Assembly (NCBI GenBank): GCA_027488845.1
Contig: JAIYBC010000023.1
Coordinates: 42,671 to 106,670, forward strand
From: Verrucomicrobiales bacterium
GTDB taxonomy: Bacteria > Verrucomicrobiota > Verrucomicrobiia > Limisphaerales > UBA9464
Reading direction: 5' to 3'
Length of the DNA stretch: 64,000 bases
The first letter of the stretch is position 1. Every line of letters starts with the position of its first letter. The notes under the pieces are model-generated. The model saw only the letters and a list, made by a program, of their open reading frames with translations. It did not search any database and was not told the origin of the DNA. The position numbers and the translations under genes are program-made. Below, piece after piece: positions 1 to 11,311 of this stretch.

Positions 1-2402
1 CAACGGCCGTCGGCGCCGATCTGCGCATGGCCCGGGAGTGGGAGCGGGTCCGAGCGGATGAGGCTGGCATTCCAGCGCGTACCGTCAGGGGAGAGCTGGA
101 GTCCGAGTTCCAGCCGTCGCTCGCCGGCGACGGCCCAGAGCCCCTGTCCGTTCTCGGTCCACGAAATGGCCTGGCCCGCCGGTGCGGGCCATTCGAGCAC
201 CGGCATCCCACCTCGGACCGCATGGAGCCGGATGGCGTCGAAGGACGCGGTGGCGATCCATTGCCCGTCCGGGGAGAAGGCGGCGGCGGCGGGGCCGATG
301 TTGTCGTCGGTGTCGATCGGGGGCGGCGGTTCGTGGCAGACGGTCCATCCGGTCGGCGGGATGAACTCGAGCAGCTCGAAACGTTCCGGGTTGCGCCAGC
401 CGATCCAACGCCCGTCCCGCGACCAGAGGATGCCCACGCCCCAGCCACGGTGTTCCGCGAGCAGGGTGCCGGTGGACCAGTTCCAGATGCGGGCCTGACG
501 GTCCCGGGCGGCGGAGAGCAGCCAGGCGCTGTCGGGGGAGAACGCCACGCCGTACATGACCCGCTCATGTCGCGCGAGCACCCTCAAGGGCCGGTCCGGT
601 TCGGAGACCTTCCAGATGTAGGTCTGGAAGTCGGAGGCGACCGCGAGCAGCGAGGCGTCCGCGTTCCACATCACGTGACGCGCCTGTTCCGCGGGCGGAA
701 GCAGGATCCGGTGGGCGACGGAATCGGTCCGGAGGTCGACCAGGGCGACCTGGTTCGTGTCGGAATCGTGCGCGGCGATCCAGCGTCCATCCGGGCTCGC
801 CACGAAACCGTCCATCATCAGCCCGATGGGGATCCGCCGATGCGGTGCGTCGTGGCCGAGCGGGATCAGCTCTCCGGACCGGTCGTTCCGTCCCACGGCC
901 AGCCAGCGTCCGTCCCGCGTGAAGTCCCGCGCCATCCAGACCGGGTCGAGGCGCACGCTGACGACCGGTGGTCCACCGGAAACCGGGAGCACATGCATCA
1001 CGTTCGAGGAGTCCCTCGCGAGCAGCCATCGGGCGTCGCCGCTGAAGGGGTCGACGTAGTTCAGTCCCAGTCCCGGCGCCGGCGGGTCGAGGCGGCGGAC
1101 GCGGCTGCCGTCGGAGGTCCGGACGACCTCGACAGAGCCGTCCGTGCGGGCCTGTGCGAAGAGCGTCACGGAATCGTCGAAGATCCCGCGGCTGTGTCCG
1201 CCGCCGGGCGTGTGCTCCCAAGTCCGGACGGTGCGAAGCGCCGGGATCATGAGGGCGGCGATGGCCTCGTCACGGAGTTCCGGGGAGCCCGGCCTCAGCG
1301 CCGCGGCGCGTTGGAGCACGTCCAGGGCGGACTTCCGGCGGTCGGGAAGCGAGGAGAAGCGGGTGGCCTGGGATTGGGCGAGGAGCAGGCCCAAACGGTC
1401 CTCCTCGGAACGCCGCAGGTTCTCGCGGGCCTGCCGTTCCTGGGAACGGACGACGGTGAGCGCCGCGGCGACGATCCCGAGCAGCACGATTCCGGCGGCC
1501 GCGGCACGGCGGGCGGTCTTCATGCGGCGCTCGAGGTTCCGAAGTCGGCGGACCGACTGCCCGCCCCGGAGCAGGGCCAGCTCGGAGGCCAGGATCGCGG
1601 CGTCGGCGTGTCGGCGTGCCGGGTCGTTCGAGCAGAGCTGGAGGATGATCTCCAACAGTTCCCACTGGGCCTCATGGCCCGGGGCGGTCCAGTCGGGCGG
1701 CGAAGCGGGGAATCGGGACAGTTCGTTCCCGGTGGCGGCCTCGTAGAGCACCTTGCCCAACGCGAAGAGATCCCCACGCGGGCTTCCCGGTCCCTCGGGT
1801 GGGATGTAGCCGGTGGTGCCCACCAGCGTGGATCCTTCCCGCGCCTCGCCCACCAGACCGATGTCGGCGAGACGGGCGCGGCCGTTGACGAAGATGATGT
1901 TGGAGGGTTTGACGTCCCGGTGGACGAGGCCGGCCCCATGCAGTCGGCTGAGGCCCTCGGCGATGGCCAGGCCGGCCTCGACGCAATCCGCGACGGGAAG
2001 CCGCCCGGCGCGCCTGAGGTCGGACCGGAGGGTGCGGGGCTCGTAGTCCCGCGAATACCCGTCGGAACCCGCCTGCGCGCCGACGGCGGGATCCACCGGA
2101 TCCGCGAGTTCCATCACGTAGTAGAAGAATCCGGCCTCGTCGTCCCGCCCCACGTGGAGCACCTGGACAAGTCCGCCCGAGGTGCGGGAGATCGGCTCGT
2201 ACCGACGGATGCCGGCGAACTCGCGCTCGTAGGGGACGGGCGTCTCGAAGGCGTCGCGCCGCACGATCTTAACGGCCCTGGGCGTGCCCATGATGTTGAA
2301 GGCCAGCCAGACCTCGCCGTAGCTGCCGCGTCCGACGATGCGGACGAGCCGGTGGTCCGGGATCGCCGGCGCGGGACGCGAGAAGGGGTCGTGTGGGTTC
2401 AC
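1..2402 (-). CDS. Ser/Thr protein kinase with C-terminal WD40-like repeats, 3' end outside window
   Basis: The frame is open from a GTG at 2402 to the left edge, so the C-terminus is missing. The GTG overlaps the TGA of the upstream sigma-factor gene (GTGA), which implies translational coupling and fixes the start. Hanks-type kinase motifs are visible: glycine loop GRGSYGEVW near residue 21, the lysine in RAVKIV near 45, catalytic loop HRDVKPSN near 160, and DIG in place of DFG near 180. One membrane segment rich in A/G/I/V/L lies near 305-325. The rest, from about residue 380, has repeated phrases such as SPDGRWIAAHDSDT, SPDSAWLLSAARDR and SPDGQWIATASFDA, typical of WD40/beta-propeller blades. 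Such kinases probably sit in the inner membrane with a cytosolic kinase and a sensing propeller outside. Inference: it signals together with the sigma factor. Confidence 0.9.
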   Translation of the reverse strand, partial: MNPHDPFSRPAPAIPDHRLVRIVGRGSYGEVWLAFNIMGTPRAVKIVRRDAFETPVPYEREFAGIRRYEPISRTSGGLVQVLHVGRDDEAGFFYYVMELADPVDPAVGAQAGSDGYSRDYEPRTLRSDLRRAGRLPVADCVEAGLAIAEGLSRLHGAGLVHRDVKPSNIIFVNGRARLADIGLVGEAREGSTLVGTTGYIPPEGPGSPRGDLFALGKVLYEAATGNELSRFPASPPDWTAPGHEAQWELLEIILQLCSNDPARRHADAAILASELALLRGGQSVRRLRNLERRMKTARRAAAAGIVLLGIVAAALTVVRSQERQARENLRRSEEDRLGLLLAQSQATRFSSLPDRRKSALDVLQRAAALRPGSPELRDEAIAALMIPALRTVRTWEHTPGGGHSRGIFDDSVTLFAQARTDGSVEVVRTSDGSRVRRLDPPAPGLGLNYVDPFSGDARWLLARDSSNVMHVLPVSGGPPVVSVRLDPVWMARDFTRDGRWLAVGRNDRSGELIPLGHDAPHRRIPIGLMMDGFVASPDGRWIAAHDSDTNQVALVDLRTDSVAHRILLPPAEQARHVMWNADASLLAVASDFQTYIWKVSEPDRPLRVLARHERVMYGVAFSPDSAWLLSAARDRQARIWNWSTGTLLAEHRGWGVGILWSRDGRWIGWRNPERFELLEFIPPTGWTVCHEPPPPIDTDDNIGPAAAAFSPDGQWIATASFDAIRLHAVRGGMPVLEWPAPAGQAISWTENGQGLWAVAGERRLELGLQLSPDGTRWNASLIRSDPLPLPGHAQIGADGR

Positions 2403-3034
2403 CGTGGGTCGAGTCTCTCGCGGGCCTTCTCCAGTTCCACGCGCAGGCGTTTGCCCACGCGATGCTTGGCGAGATAGACGCTCATGGCGGAGGTCTGGAG
2501 GTTCGCCGCGACCCGCGCAAGCGGGACTTCCTGGAGCACATGCATCTCGTACATCAGGTACTGCTTCTCGGCGACCTGCCCGCGGACGGCGGCCAGCGCG
2601 CTCTGGAGCAGGTGCGACTCCCACTCCTCAAGCCACACCCGGTCCAACGGCGACGGGTTCGGGTCGCAGTGGTCCTCCTGCTCGCCGGTCCGCGTCGGCG
2701 ATTCGGCCATGGCCTCGAACCGTTCGGACCAGCGGGCCTGCCGGCGTCGGACGTCGATGATCCGGTTCTTGGTCACCACCAGCAACCACGACTTGAACGA
2801 GCCGCGTCCCGGTTCATACCGGAACTCCTTCACGTTCCGCGCGAGCGAGATCATCACCTCCTGGACGACATCCTCGGCATCCGCCTCCGACAACCCGGCC
2901 CGACGGGCGAAGGAGAAGATGAGACGCCAGTAGCGGTCGAAGAACTCCCGCCACGACCGGTCGTCGCCGTTGTCCTGGAGACGTTGGAGAAGGCTGGCAC
3001 GCGTGCGGAACGTCGGGTCCTCGTTCGGGTTCAT
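2399..3034 (-). CDS. ECF-type RNA polymerase sigma factor
   Basis: The protein has 211 residues. Region 2 (about residues 25-95) contains FFDRYWRLIFSFARRAGLSEADAEDVVQEVM, split as usual around the core-binding helix, followed by GSFKSWLLVVTKNRIIDVRRR for promoter -10 recognition. Region 4 (about 140-200) ends in VARVAANL-like helix-turn-helix sequence. The length and two-region structure fit ECF sigma factors. The gene overlaps the kinase gene by four bases, so the two are almost certainly one operon, as seen for ECF-kinase pairs in Planctomycetes and Verrucomicrobia. No anti-sigma factor is visible here; the kinase may take that role, which is inference. An acidic stretch between the two regions (EEDHCDPNP) is longer than in minimal ECF factors. 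Confidence 0.9.
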   Translation of the reverse strand: MNPNEDPTFRTRASLLQRLQDNGDDRSWREFFDRYWRLIFSFARRAGLSEADAEDVVQEVMISLARNVKEFRYEPGRGSFKSWLLVVTKNRIIDVRRRQARWSERFEAMAESPTRTGEQEDHCDPNPSPLDRVWLEEWESHLLQSALAAVRGQVAEKQYLMYEMHVLQEVPLARVAANLQTSAMSVYLAKHRVGKRLRVELEKARERLDPR

Positions 3035-3103
3035 GGGCCCCGATCGTGCCGGGCCGGCGCGACACGACCAACCGGCGGCCGACGCCCGTGAGCGTGGGAG
3101 GCC

Positions 3104-3991
3104 CTACCAGACGCCGAGGGTCCCGAGCACCGCGCGGGTCCGTGGGACCTCGTGGGTGCGGAGCAGGTCCGTGCGTCCCAGCGAGGCCAGCACGGCGAAG
3201 AAGGGTTCCGCGCTGCGGACCTCGTCCTCGAAGCACTCGAAGGCGTGCGGCAAGGCGTGGCACGTCGGGAAGCCCAGCGTCCGGAGACGGAACGTGTTCA
3301 GGAAGACCCGCATCTGGTGGCGGATGCGCGTCGCGGAATCCCCGAGGTTCCGGTAGTAGAATCCGAGTCCGGGGTCGATCCAGAGCTTGGTCACGCCGTT
3401 CCGCTGGGCCGCTTCGATCTGTCGCGCGAAGTGGTCGTGCAGGCTCGCGGCGGGATCCGCACCCAGGTCGAGGTCGCCGACCTGTCGGACGTTGTCGCCC
3501 TGGACGTGGCACAGGATCACCGCGGCGTCGTGGTCGGCCACCATCCGGAACATCTCGTCGCTCCGGTCGTTGCCGGTGAGGTTCAGGACCGCGGCCCCGG
3601 CCTCCAGGCAGGCGCGGGTGACGGTCGGATGGTAGGTCTCCACCGAGACCAGATGCCCTTCGGAGGCCAATTGGCGCACCACCGGGAGCAGCTTGGAGTT
3701 CTGGGCGGCGTCATCGACCCGGGCCGCATGGGCCAACGTGGATTCGGCGCCGATGTCCAGCAGCGCGGCGCCTTGGGCGGCGAGGACCCTTCCGCGCCGG
3801 ATCGCCGCGTCGGCCGTGAGCACGACGCTTTCGCGGTACCACGAGTCGGCCGAGAGGTTGATCACGCCCATCAGTTCGGGACGCGCGTTGCCGTCGAAAC
3901 GGCGGCCGCGCAGATCGAAGGAGGCGACCCGGGCCTTCAACGATTCCGCATGGGTGGTGGCCAGTTCCGCGAGGTTTTCGAGACGCAGCAT
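3104..3991 (-). CDS. Dihydropteroate synthase-like pterin-binding protein, probably not canonical FolP
   Basis: The 295-residue protein has a TIM-barrel pterin-binding signature, MGVINLSADSWYRESV near residue 42, corresponding to the MGIVNVTPDSF signature of dihydropteroate synthase. The second signature appears as DIGAESTLA near 80, then SVETYHPTVTRACLEAGAAV and a late LLRTHEV resembling the conserved RVHDV end. The SRKSF strand of FolP, whose lysine contacts substrate, is replaced by GFPTCHALPHAF. It therefore belongs to the DHPS fold but may use another pterin or a corrinoid/folate-linked substrate. It starts 30 bases after uvrA ends on the same strand, so it may be co-transcribed. Confidence 0.7.
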   Translation of the reverse strand: MLRLENLAELATTHAESLKARVASFDLRGRRFDGNARPELMGVINLSADSWYRESVVLTADAAIRRGRVLAAQGAALLDIGAESTLAHAARVDDAAQNSKLLPVVRQLASEGHLVSVETYHPTVTRACLEAGAAVLNLTGNDRSDEMFRMVADHDAAVILCHVQGDNVRQVGDLDLGADPAASLHDHFARQIEAAQRNGVTKLWIDPGLGFYYRNLGDSATRIRHQMRVFLNTFRLRTLGFPTCHALPHAFECFEDEVRSAEPFFAVLASLGRTDLLRTHEVPRTRAVLGTLGVW

Positions 3992-4021
3992 GGGCGCAAG
4001 TTGGGGTGAACCGGTCGCGCG

Positions 4022-6946
<2,925 letters not shown>

Positions 6947-7380
6947 GGCCAGTGAGGAGAGCACGGATGCGCCGGAAGGCGAAACGGGGAATCGCGGCCT
7001 CCACGGAACGGTTCCAAGGGAGCGGACTCAGACCTCACGCAAACGCGCCAAGCCGCGAAGGGGAAGGCGGTTTCAGGGCCGTAGCCGGACGGATCCTGGA
7101 CATCTCCCGGTGCCGTATGCCCGAGCCGGACGATGGATCTGATCCAAACGTGTTAGGAGTCGTAGCCAGGCGAGGCACCGAAGCCCGCCCGTGAGAGAGG
7201 CAGTGGCGGTTCGCGCGAGCGTCGTGGAGTGCGCGAGTCCCCTCGCGCTTTTGGAGGTGAACACGATCTGACGTTGATTCTGACCGATTGCCGATAGGCC
7301 AGAGAACGTGACCCATTGGAACTCGGAACGAAGCTGGCCAAACAAGGTCCGAACTCGCCCATTCCCCGCGGGCGAACGCA
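6947..7380. other. Intergenic region without a recognisable gene
   Basis: This 434-base stretch separates uvrA from the amidase gene, both on the minus strand. It must hold the uvrA promoter and the 3' end of the amidase transcript. A short palindrome, GGAACGGTTCC, lies at 7005-7015 about 60 bases upstream of uvrA. I see no convincing -35/-10 pair, RNA gene or conserved reading frame. Confidence 0.6.
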
Positions 7381-9009
7381 TCAGCCCATCGGCACGTCGC
7401 GGAGGAACCGGGGCTTTCGGCGGGCTTGGGTGGCCTGCTCGAAGGCGTGGCCGAAGCCCAGCAACGGACCTTCCGTCCAGCGGGCGCCGAAGAAGGACAG
7501 GCCGACGGGCAGTCCACCCACATAGCCGGCGGGGACGGTCAGGTGCGGACAGCCGGCGATGGCCGGCAGGCTGGTGCAGCCGCCCACGTAGTGGTCGCGG
7601 TTGACCGGGTCGATGTGGGTTGGCGGTGCGCCGGAGGGCGCGAGGAAGGCGTCCAGCCGGTGTTGGGCCATCACGCCTTCGATGCACTGGTTCCGGGCGC
7701 GGTCACGACAGCGGTCGCGGAGACGCCGATGTTCCGCCTCGGAAAGCTCGGGGTCCTTCCCGGCCTGGAGGAGGATCTCCTGTCCGAACACCGACAGCTC
7801 CCGGTCGGCGTGGGCGAGGTTGAAGGCGATCAGGTCGGCAATGGATCGCACCCGGACCGTGTCGTCCCGGGTGGCGAAGTACGCGGCGAGTCCCCGTCGG
7901 AACTCGTGCAGCATCACGCGGAAGTTGCCCTCGTGGATCGCCTCGTGGTTGGGGAACTCCACCGGGTCCACCAGCTCGGCGCCGAGTTCGCGGAGGACCC
8001 CGAAATGGCCTTCGATGAGGCGGTCGACCTCGGGGTGGTAGCCGAAGTACTGCCGGGCCACGCCGATCCGTTTTCCACGCAGCGAATCGGCCTTGAGGAA
8101 CGACGTGTAGTCCGTGTGGAGGTGGCCCGCGGCCTCGGCGGTCGCCGGATCCTTCGGGTCGATTCCGGCGAGGATTCCCAGAAGGGTCGCCGCATCGGCG
8201 ACGGTGCGGGCCATGGGGCCGGCGGTGTCCTGGCTTTCGGCGATGGGGATGATCCCGGATCGGCTGACCAGTCCGACGGTGGGCTTGAGCCCGACGATGG
8301 AGCAGGCCGCGGCTGGGGCGATGATGGAGCCGTTGGTCTCGGTGCCGACGGCGACCGGGCAGTAGCCGGCGGCGACCGCGGCGGCGGAACCCGCGCTGGA
8401 TCCCCAAGGCGTCCGCGCCAGGGCGTACGGGTTGCGCGTCTGTCCGCCCGTGGCGCTCCAGCCGCTGACCGAGCGGCCGGAGCGGAAGTTGGCCCATTCG
8501 CTGAGGTTCGCCTTCCCGAGGATCACCGCGCCCGCATCGCGCAGGCGGCGGACGACGAAGGCATCCTGCGAAGCGAACGTCCCCGCCAACGCCAGCGAAC
8601 CGCCCGTCGTGGGCATGCGGTCGGCGGTGTCGATGTTGTCCTTAACCAGCACCGGCATGCCGTGCAGCGGGCCGGTTGCGCGGCCGGACTTCCGCAGCGC
8701 CGAGAGTCTTCGGGCCTCGGTCATCGCGTCGGGGTTGGTCGCGATGACGGCATGCAACGCCGGCCCTTCCCGATCCAAGCGGGCGATCCTTTGGAGGCAG
8801 AGCGCGACCAGCTTCTCCTCGGAGACCGTCCCCGAGGCCAGCGCCGACCGCAGATCGGCCAAGGTCCGATCCTCCCACGCCATCCCGTTCCGGCCGTCGG
8901 AGCGGCATCCGCCCGTGAACAGGCCCGCCAATCCGAGGGCGGCCGAGGAGGCGAAGTCGCGGCGGCTCCAGCCACGGTCTGGGGGAAGTGGATCGTGCTG
9001 CGGGTTCAT
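7381..9009 (-). CDS. Exported amidase (amidase signature family)
   Basis: The 542-residue protein has the Ser-cisSer-Lys triad of amidase-signature enzymes: lysine in PVLVKDNIDTADRMPTTGG, serine-rich GSSAGSAAAVAAGY and the nucleophile region GTETNGSIIAPAAA. These enzymes hydrolyse amide bonds of small molecules. The N-terminus has a twin-arginine-like motif, GWSRRDFASS, a hydrophobic stretch and then GLFTGGC, which may be a Tat signal with an imperfect lipobox (Cys35). I chose ATG 9009 because it gives this signal and overlaps the stop of the upstream aminotransferase-fold gene as ATGA. It is the last gene of a three-gene coupled operon. The substrate is unknown; by context it could deacylate an N-acylated amino compound fed to its neighbours. 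Confidence 0.88.
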   Translation of the reverse strand: MNPQHDPLPPDRGWSRRDFASSAALGLAGLFTGGCRSDGRNGMAWEDRTLADLRSALASGTVSEEKLVALCLQRIARLDREGPALHAVIATNPDAMTEARRLSALRKSGRATGPLHGMPVLVKDNIDTADRMPTTGGSLALAGTFASQDAFVVRRLRDAGAVILGKANLSEWANFRSGRSVSGWSATGGQTRNPYALARTPWGSSAGSAAAVAAGYCPVAVGTETNGSIIAPAAACSIVGLKPTVGLVSRSGIIPIAESQDTAGPMARTVADAATLLGILAGIDPKDPATAEAAGHLHTDYTSFLKADSLRGKRIGVARQYFGYHPEVDRLIEGHFGVLRELGAELVDPVEFPNHEAIHEGNFRVMLHEFRRGLAAYFATRDDTVRVRSIADLIAFNLAHADRELSVFGQEILLQAGKDPELSEAEHRRLRDRCRDRARNQCIEGVMAQHRLDAFLAPSGAPPTHIDPVNRDHYVGGCTSLPAIAGCPHLTVPAGYVGGLPVGLSFFGARWTEGPLLGFGHAFEQATQARRKPRFLRDVPMG

Positions 9010-10349
9010 CGAAGGCCTGCGCTGCACTCGCGGATCGAGGCGTCGAGGATCGCCAGCGCCTGCTTCCATTCCTCGCGTGAGAGGTTCACCGGCGGCGTCA
9101 GCGTCAGCATGTGGCCGCGGGTGGTCTTGAAGTTCAGTCCACGACGCAGCGCCGCGTACATGACCTCGTCGGCGAAGCCGTGCGGTGCGCCGGTCACGTC
9201 CACGCCGAGCATCAGGCCGAGACCGCGGACGCCGTGGATGACCGGGTGGCGTTCGGCGAGTCCTCGGAGGTCCTCGAGCGCCTCGGCGCCGAGGCGTGCG
9301 GCGTGTTCGGGGAGGCGTTCGTCGCGGAGGATGTCGAGGGTGGCGAGGCCGGCGGCGGCGGAGACGGGGTTCTTCTCGTGGGTGAAGTGGCCGAGCGAGG
9401 CCGAGGCCACGGTGTTGAACTCCTCCCGGGTGAGCACGGCGGCGAGCGGCATCACGCCGCCTCCGAGTCCCTTGCCGACGACGAGCAGGTCGGGTGTCAC
9501 GCCGAAGTGCTCGCAGGCGAACATCCTTCCGGTGCGGCCGAGGCCGATGGGGATCTCGTCGAGGATGAGCAGGGCGCCATGGCGGTCGCAGGCGGCCCGG
9601 ATGCGCTTCCAGTAGTCGGCGGGCGGGATGGAAGGCGTGCAGCGCAACGTCTCGCCGATCACGGCGCCGATTCCGGGCTCGCGTCCGAGGACATACTCGA
9701 CGTAGTCCGCGCAGCTGAGGCTGCACTCGCGTCCGCAGCGGAAGGGACAGCCGCTGGGTTCGCAGGGCGGGACGTGTTCGGCGCCGGGGAGAAGCGGGCC
9801 GACCCCTTCGCGGAACTGGGCCTCGCCGCCGACGGAGATGGCATCGAGCGTGGCCCCGTGGAAGGAGTCCCAGAGGGAGATGGTCTTGAAGCGGCCGGTG
9901 ACGAGCCGGGCGAGCTTCAGCGCCATGCTCATGGCGATGGTGCCGGCCGGGGCGAAGAGCGTCCGGGTGAGTCCGGCCGGTGCGATGGCGGTGAGGCGGC
10001 GGGCGAGCTCGACGGCCGGGGCGTTGGTGTAGCGGCGGGTGCAGAAGCTGAGGTCGTCGAGCTGCCGCTTGACCGCCTCGATCACGCGCGGATGCGCGAA
10101 GCCGACCTGGTGGACGTTGTTGCCGTGGAAGTCGAGGTAGCGCCGTCCCTCGGTGTCGACCAGCCAGGAGCCCTCGGCGTGGGACAGGGCGTTGAGGCAG
10201 GGCGTGGAGAGCGACTGGTGGAGGAAGTGGGCCGCATCGGCCTCCAGCAGCGCCCGGGTTCCGGGACCGATCTTCTCCGCGATCCAGCGGGCCCTCGGCG
10301 CCGCCGTGTTGACGTCGCCTTCCATCGCCCTCGGGTGGCTCGTGCTCAT
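9006..10349 (-). CDS. Class-III PLP enzyme resembling (R)-1-hydroxy-2-aminoethylphosphonate ammonia-lyase (PbfA)
   Basis: The 447-residue protein has the fold-type I aminotransferase class III layout: YLDFHGNNVHQVGFAHP near residue 70, aspartate in LLILDEIPIGLGRTGRMF and the PLP lysine in VVGKGLGGGVMPL near residue 285. A cysteine-rich insert, CEPSGCPFRCGRECSLSC, sits near 195-212. HGNNVHQVGF, CTRRYTN and this cysteine cluster are features I associate with PbfA of 2-aminoethylphosphonate catabolism, which eliminates ammonia to give phosphonoacetaldehyde. No phnX, phnY or phnA lies in the window, so the assignment rests on resemblance. A transaminase for an ordinary amine remains possible. The gene is coupled at both ends by ATGA overlaps to a phosphodiesterase-family gene and the amidase. 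Confidence 0.6.
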   Translation of the reverse strand: MSTSHPRAMEGDVNTAAPRARWIAEKIGPGTRALLEADAAHFLHQSLSTPCLNALSHAEGSWLVDTEGRRYLDFHGNNVHQVGFAHPRVIEAVKRQLDDLSFCTRRYTNAPAVELARRLTAIAPAGLTRTLFAPAGTIAMSMALKLARLVTGRFKTISLWDSFHGATLDAISVGGEAQFREGVGPLLPGAEHVPPCEPSGCPFRCGRECSLSCADYVEYVLGREPGIGAVIGETLRCTPSIPPADYWKRIRAACDRHGALLILDEIPIGLGRTGRMFACEHFGVTPDLLVVGKGLGGGVMPLAAVLTREEFNTVASASLGHFTHEKNPVSAAAGLATLDILRDERLPEHAARLGAEALEDLRGLAERHPVIHGVRGLGLMLGVDVTGAPHGFADEVMYAALRRGLNFKTTRGHMLTLTPPVNLSREEWKQALAILDASIRECSAGLR

Positions 10350-11224
10350 CGCCCGAAGGCTTCACGAACAGGCCGCCCAATCCAAGCCCCCGGGGCCTTG
10401 ATCTTGAGCGCGTGGAGGACCGTCGGCGCCGTGTCGTAGGTGTTCACCGGGCCGCGGATCTCATGGCCGCGGGCCACGCCGGGTCCGTGGACGATCCATG
10501 GGATCTCCAGTTCCTCGATCGTCGGACCGCCATGCTTGGTTCCCACGCCGCCGTGGTCCGCGGTGATCAGCACGAGGGTGGAGTCGGCGATGCCGGCGTC
10601 CTTCAAGGCCTGCATCAGGTCTCCGATGAGGGTGTCGACCATGTCCACCGTCTTGGAGTACTGCGGCGACTTCCAGCCGAAGGTGTGGCCGGCGTGGTCC
10701 ACGTCGTCGAAGTGCACGAACAGCAGGGTCGGCCCGTTGGTGCGGATCACGTCGGCGGCGGCCGCGGCGGTCAGGGGCGATCCCTTGACGTGGGCGACGA
10801 GGTCGACGCTGCGGCGTTCCACGAGGCGGCCGAAGCCGTCCCAGTCGTGGACGACCGCGATGCGGGCCTTCCTCCGCGCCTCGCGGACCGACCGGAACAT
10901 CGTCGGGAAGAGTCCGTCCGGTCCCTTCTCCAGGGCGGGGATCTCGAACCGGTTGGTCTCCCATTCGTTGGAGGTGATGCCGTGCTGTTCGGGGCCGGCT
11001 CCCATGATCATGGAAGCCCAGTTCGGGCTGCTCGAGGTGGGCATCACGCCGCGGGCGCGCAGGGTCCATGAGCCCTCCCGCATGAGGCGGTGCATCACCG
11101 GGGCGTTGCTGGGGTTGAAGGCCAGCGAACCGAGGCCGTCGCAGCCGATCACGAGGACGTGTTCGACGGCGGCCCTGGCGACGGTGGCGGCGAGCAGGAG
11201 GAGGATCGGCAGGAGTCGCTTCAA
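10346..11224 (-). CDS. Secreted type I phosphodiesterase / alkaline-phosphatase superfamily protein
   Basis: Alkaline-phosphatase-superfamily motifs are present: metal-binding VIGCDGLGSLAF at the N-terminus, nucleophile region PTSSSPNWASMIMGAGPEQHG, FVHFDDVDHAGHTFGW and TADHGGVGTKHGG. These match nucleotide pyrophosphatase/phosphodiesterase relatives that cleave phosphodiesters or, in PhnA-type members, phosphonoacetate. I propose a TTG start at 11224, giving MKRLLPILLLLAATVARAA, a clean signal peptide; the ATG at 11284 lies upstream of an intrinsic terminator (11243-11273) belonging to the preceding gene. The mature protein would act in the periplasm or outside. The stop overlaps the start of the PbfA-like gene (ATGA). 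Confidence 0.85.
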   Translation of the reverse strand: MKRLLPILLLLAATVARAAVEHVLVIGCDGLGSLAFNPSNAPVMHRLMREGSWTLRARGVMPTSSSPNWASMIMGAGPEQHGITSNEWETNRFEIPALEKGPDGLFPTMFRSVREARRKARIAVVHDWDGFGRLVERRSVDLVAHVKGSPLTAAAAADVIRTNGPTLLFVHFDDVDHAGHTFGWKSPQYSKTVDMVDTLIGDLMQALKDAGIADSTLVLITADHGGVGTKHGGPTIEELEIPWIVHGPGVARGHEIRGPVNTYDTAPTVLHALKIKAPGAWIGRPVREAFGR

Positions 11225-11242
11225 GGGGGGCGGAAAAGAAGA

Positions 11243-11273
11243 GGCGCCGGTGATCCTGGGGACCACCGGCGCC
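11243..11273 (-). terminator. Intrinsic terminator after the LamG-CHRD gene
   Basis: A perfect 10-bp stem, GGCGCCGGTG paired with CACCGGCGCC, encloses an 11-base loop. On the minus strand it is followed by TCTTCTTTTCC. It lies 39 bases past the stop of the LamG-CHRD gene and before the proposed TTG start of the phosphodiesterase. Confidence 0.8.
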
Positions 11274-11311
11274 ATGGCAATCAACCGTCGGTGACAACGG
11301 TGCGAAACCGT

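Noticed and set aside
27..2477. An 816-codon plus-strand frame at the left edge
   Set aside because: It is the antisense shadow of the kinase, whose motifs are unambiguous on the minus strand.
7005..7015. GGAACGGTTCC palindrome upstream of uvrA as a LexA/SOS box
   Set aside because: Its one-base spacer does not match the GAAC-N4-GTTC or CTGT-N8-ACAG consensus, and the phylum's SOS box cannot be inferred from one site.
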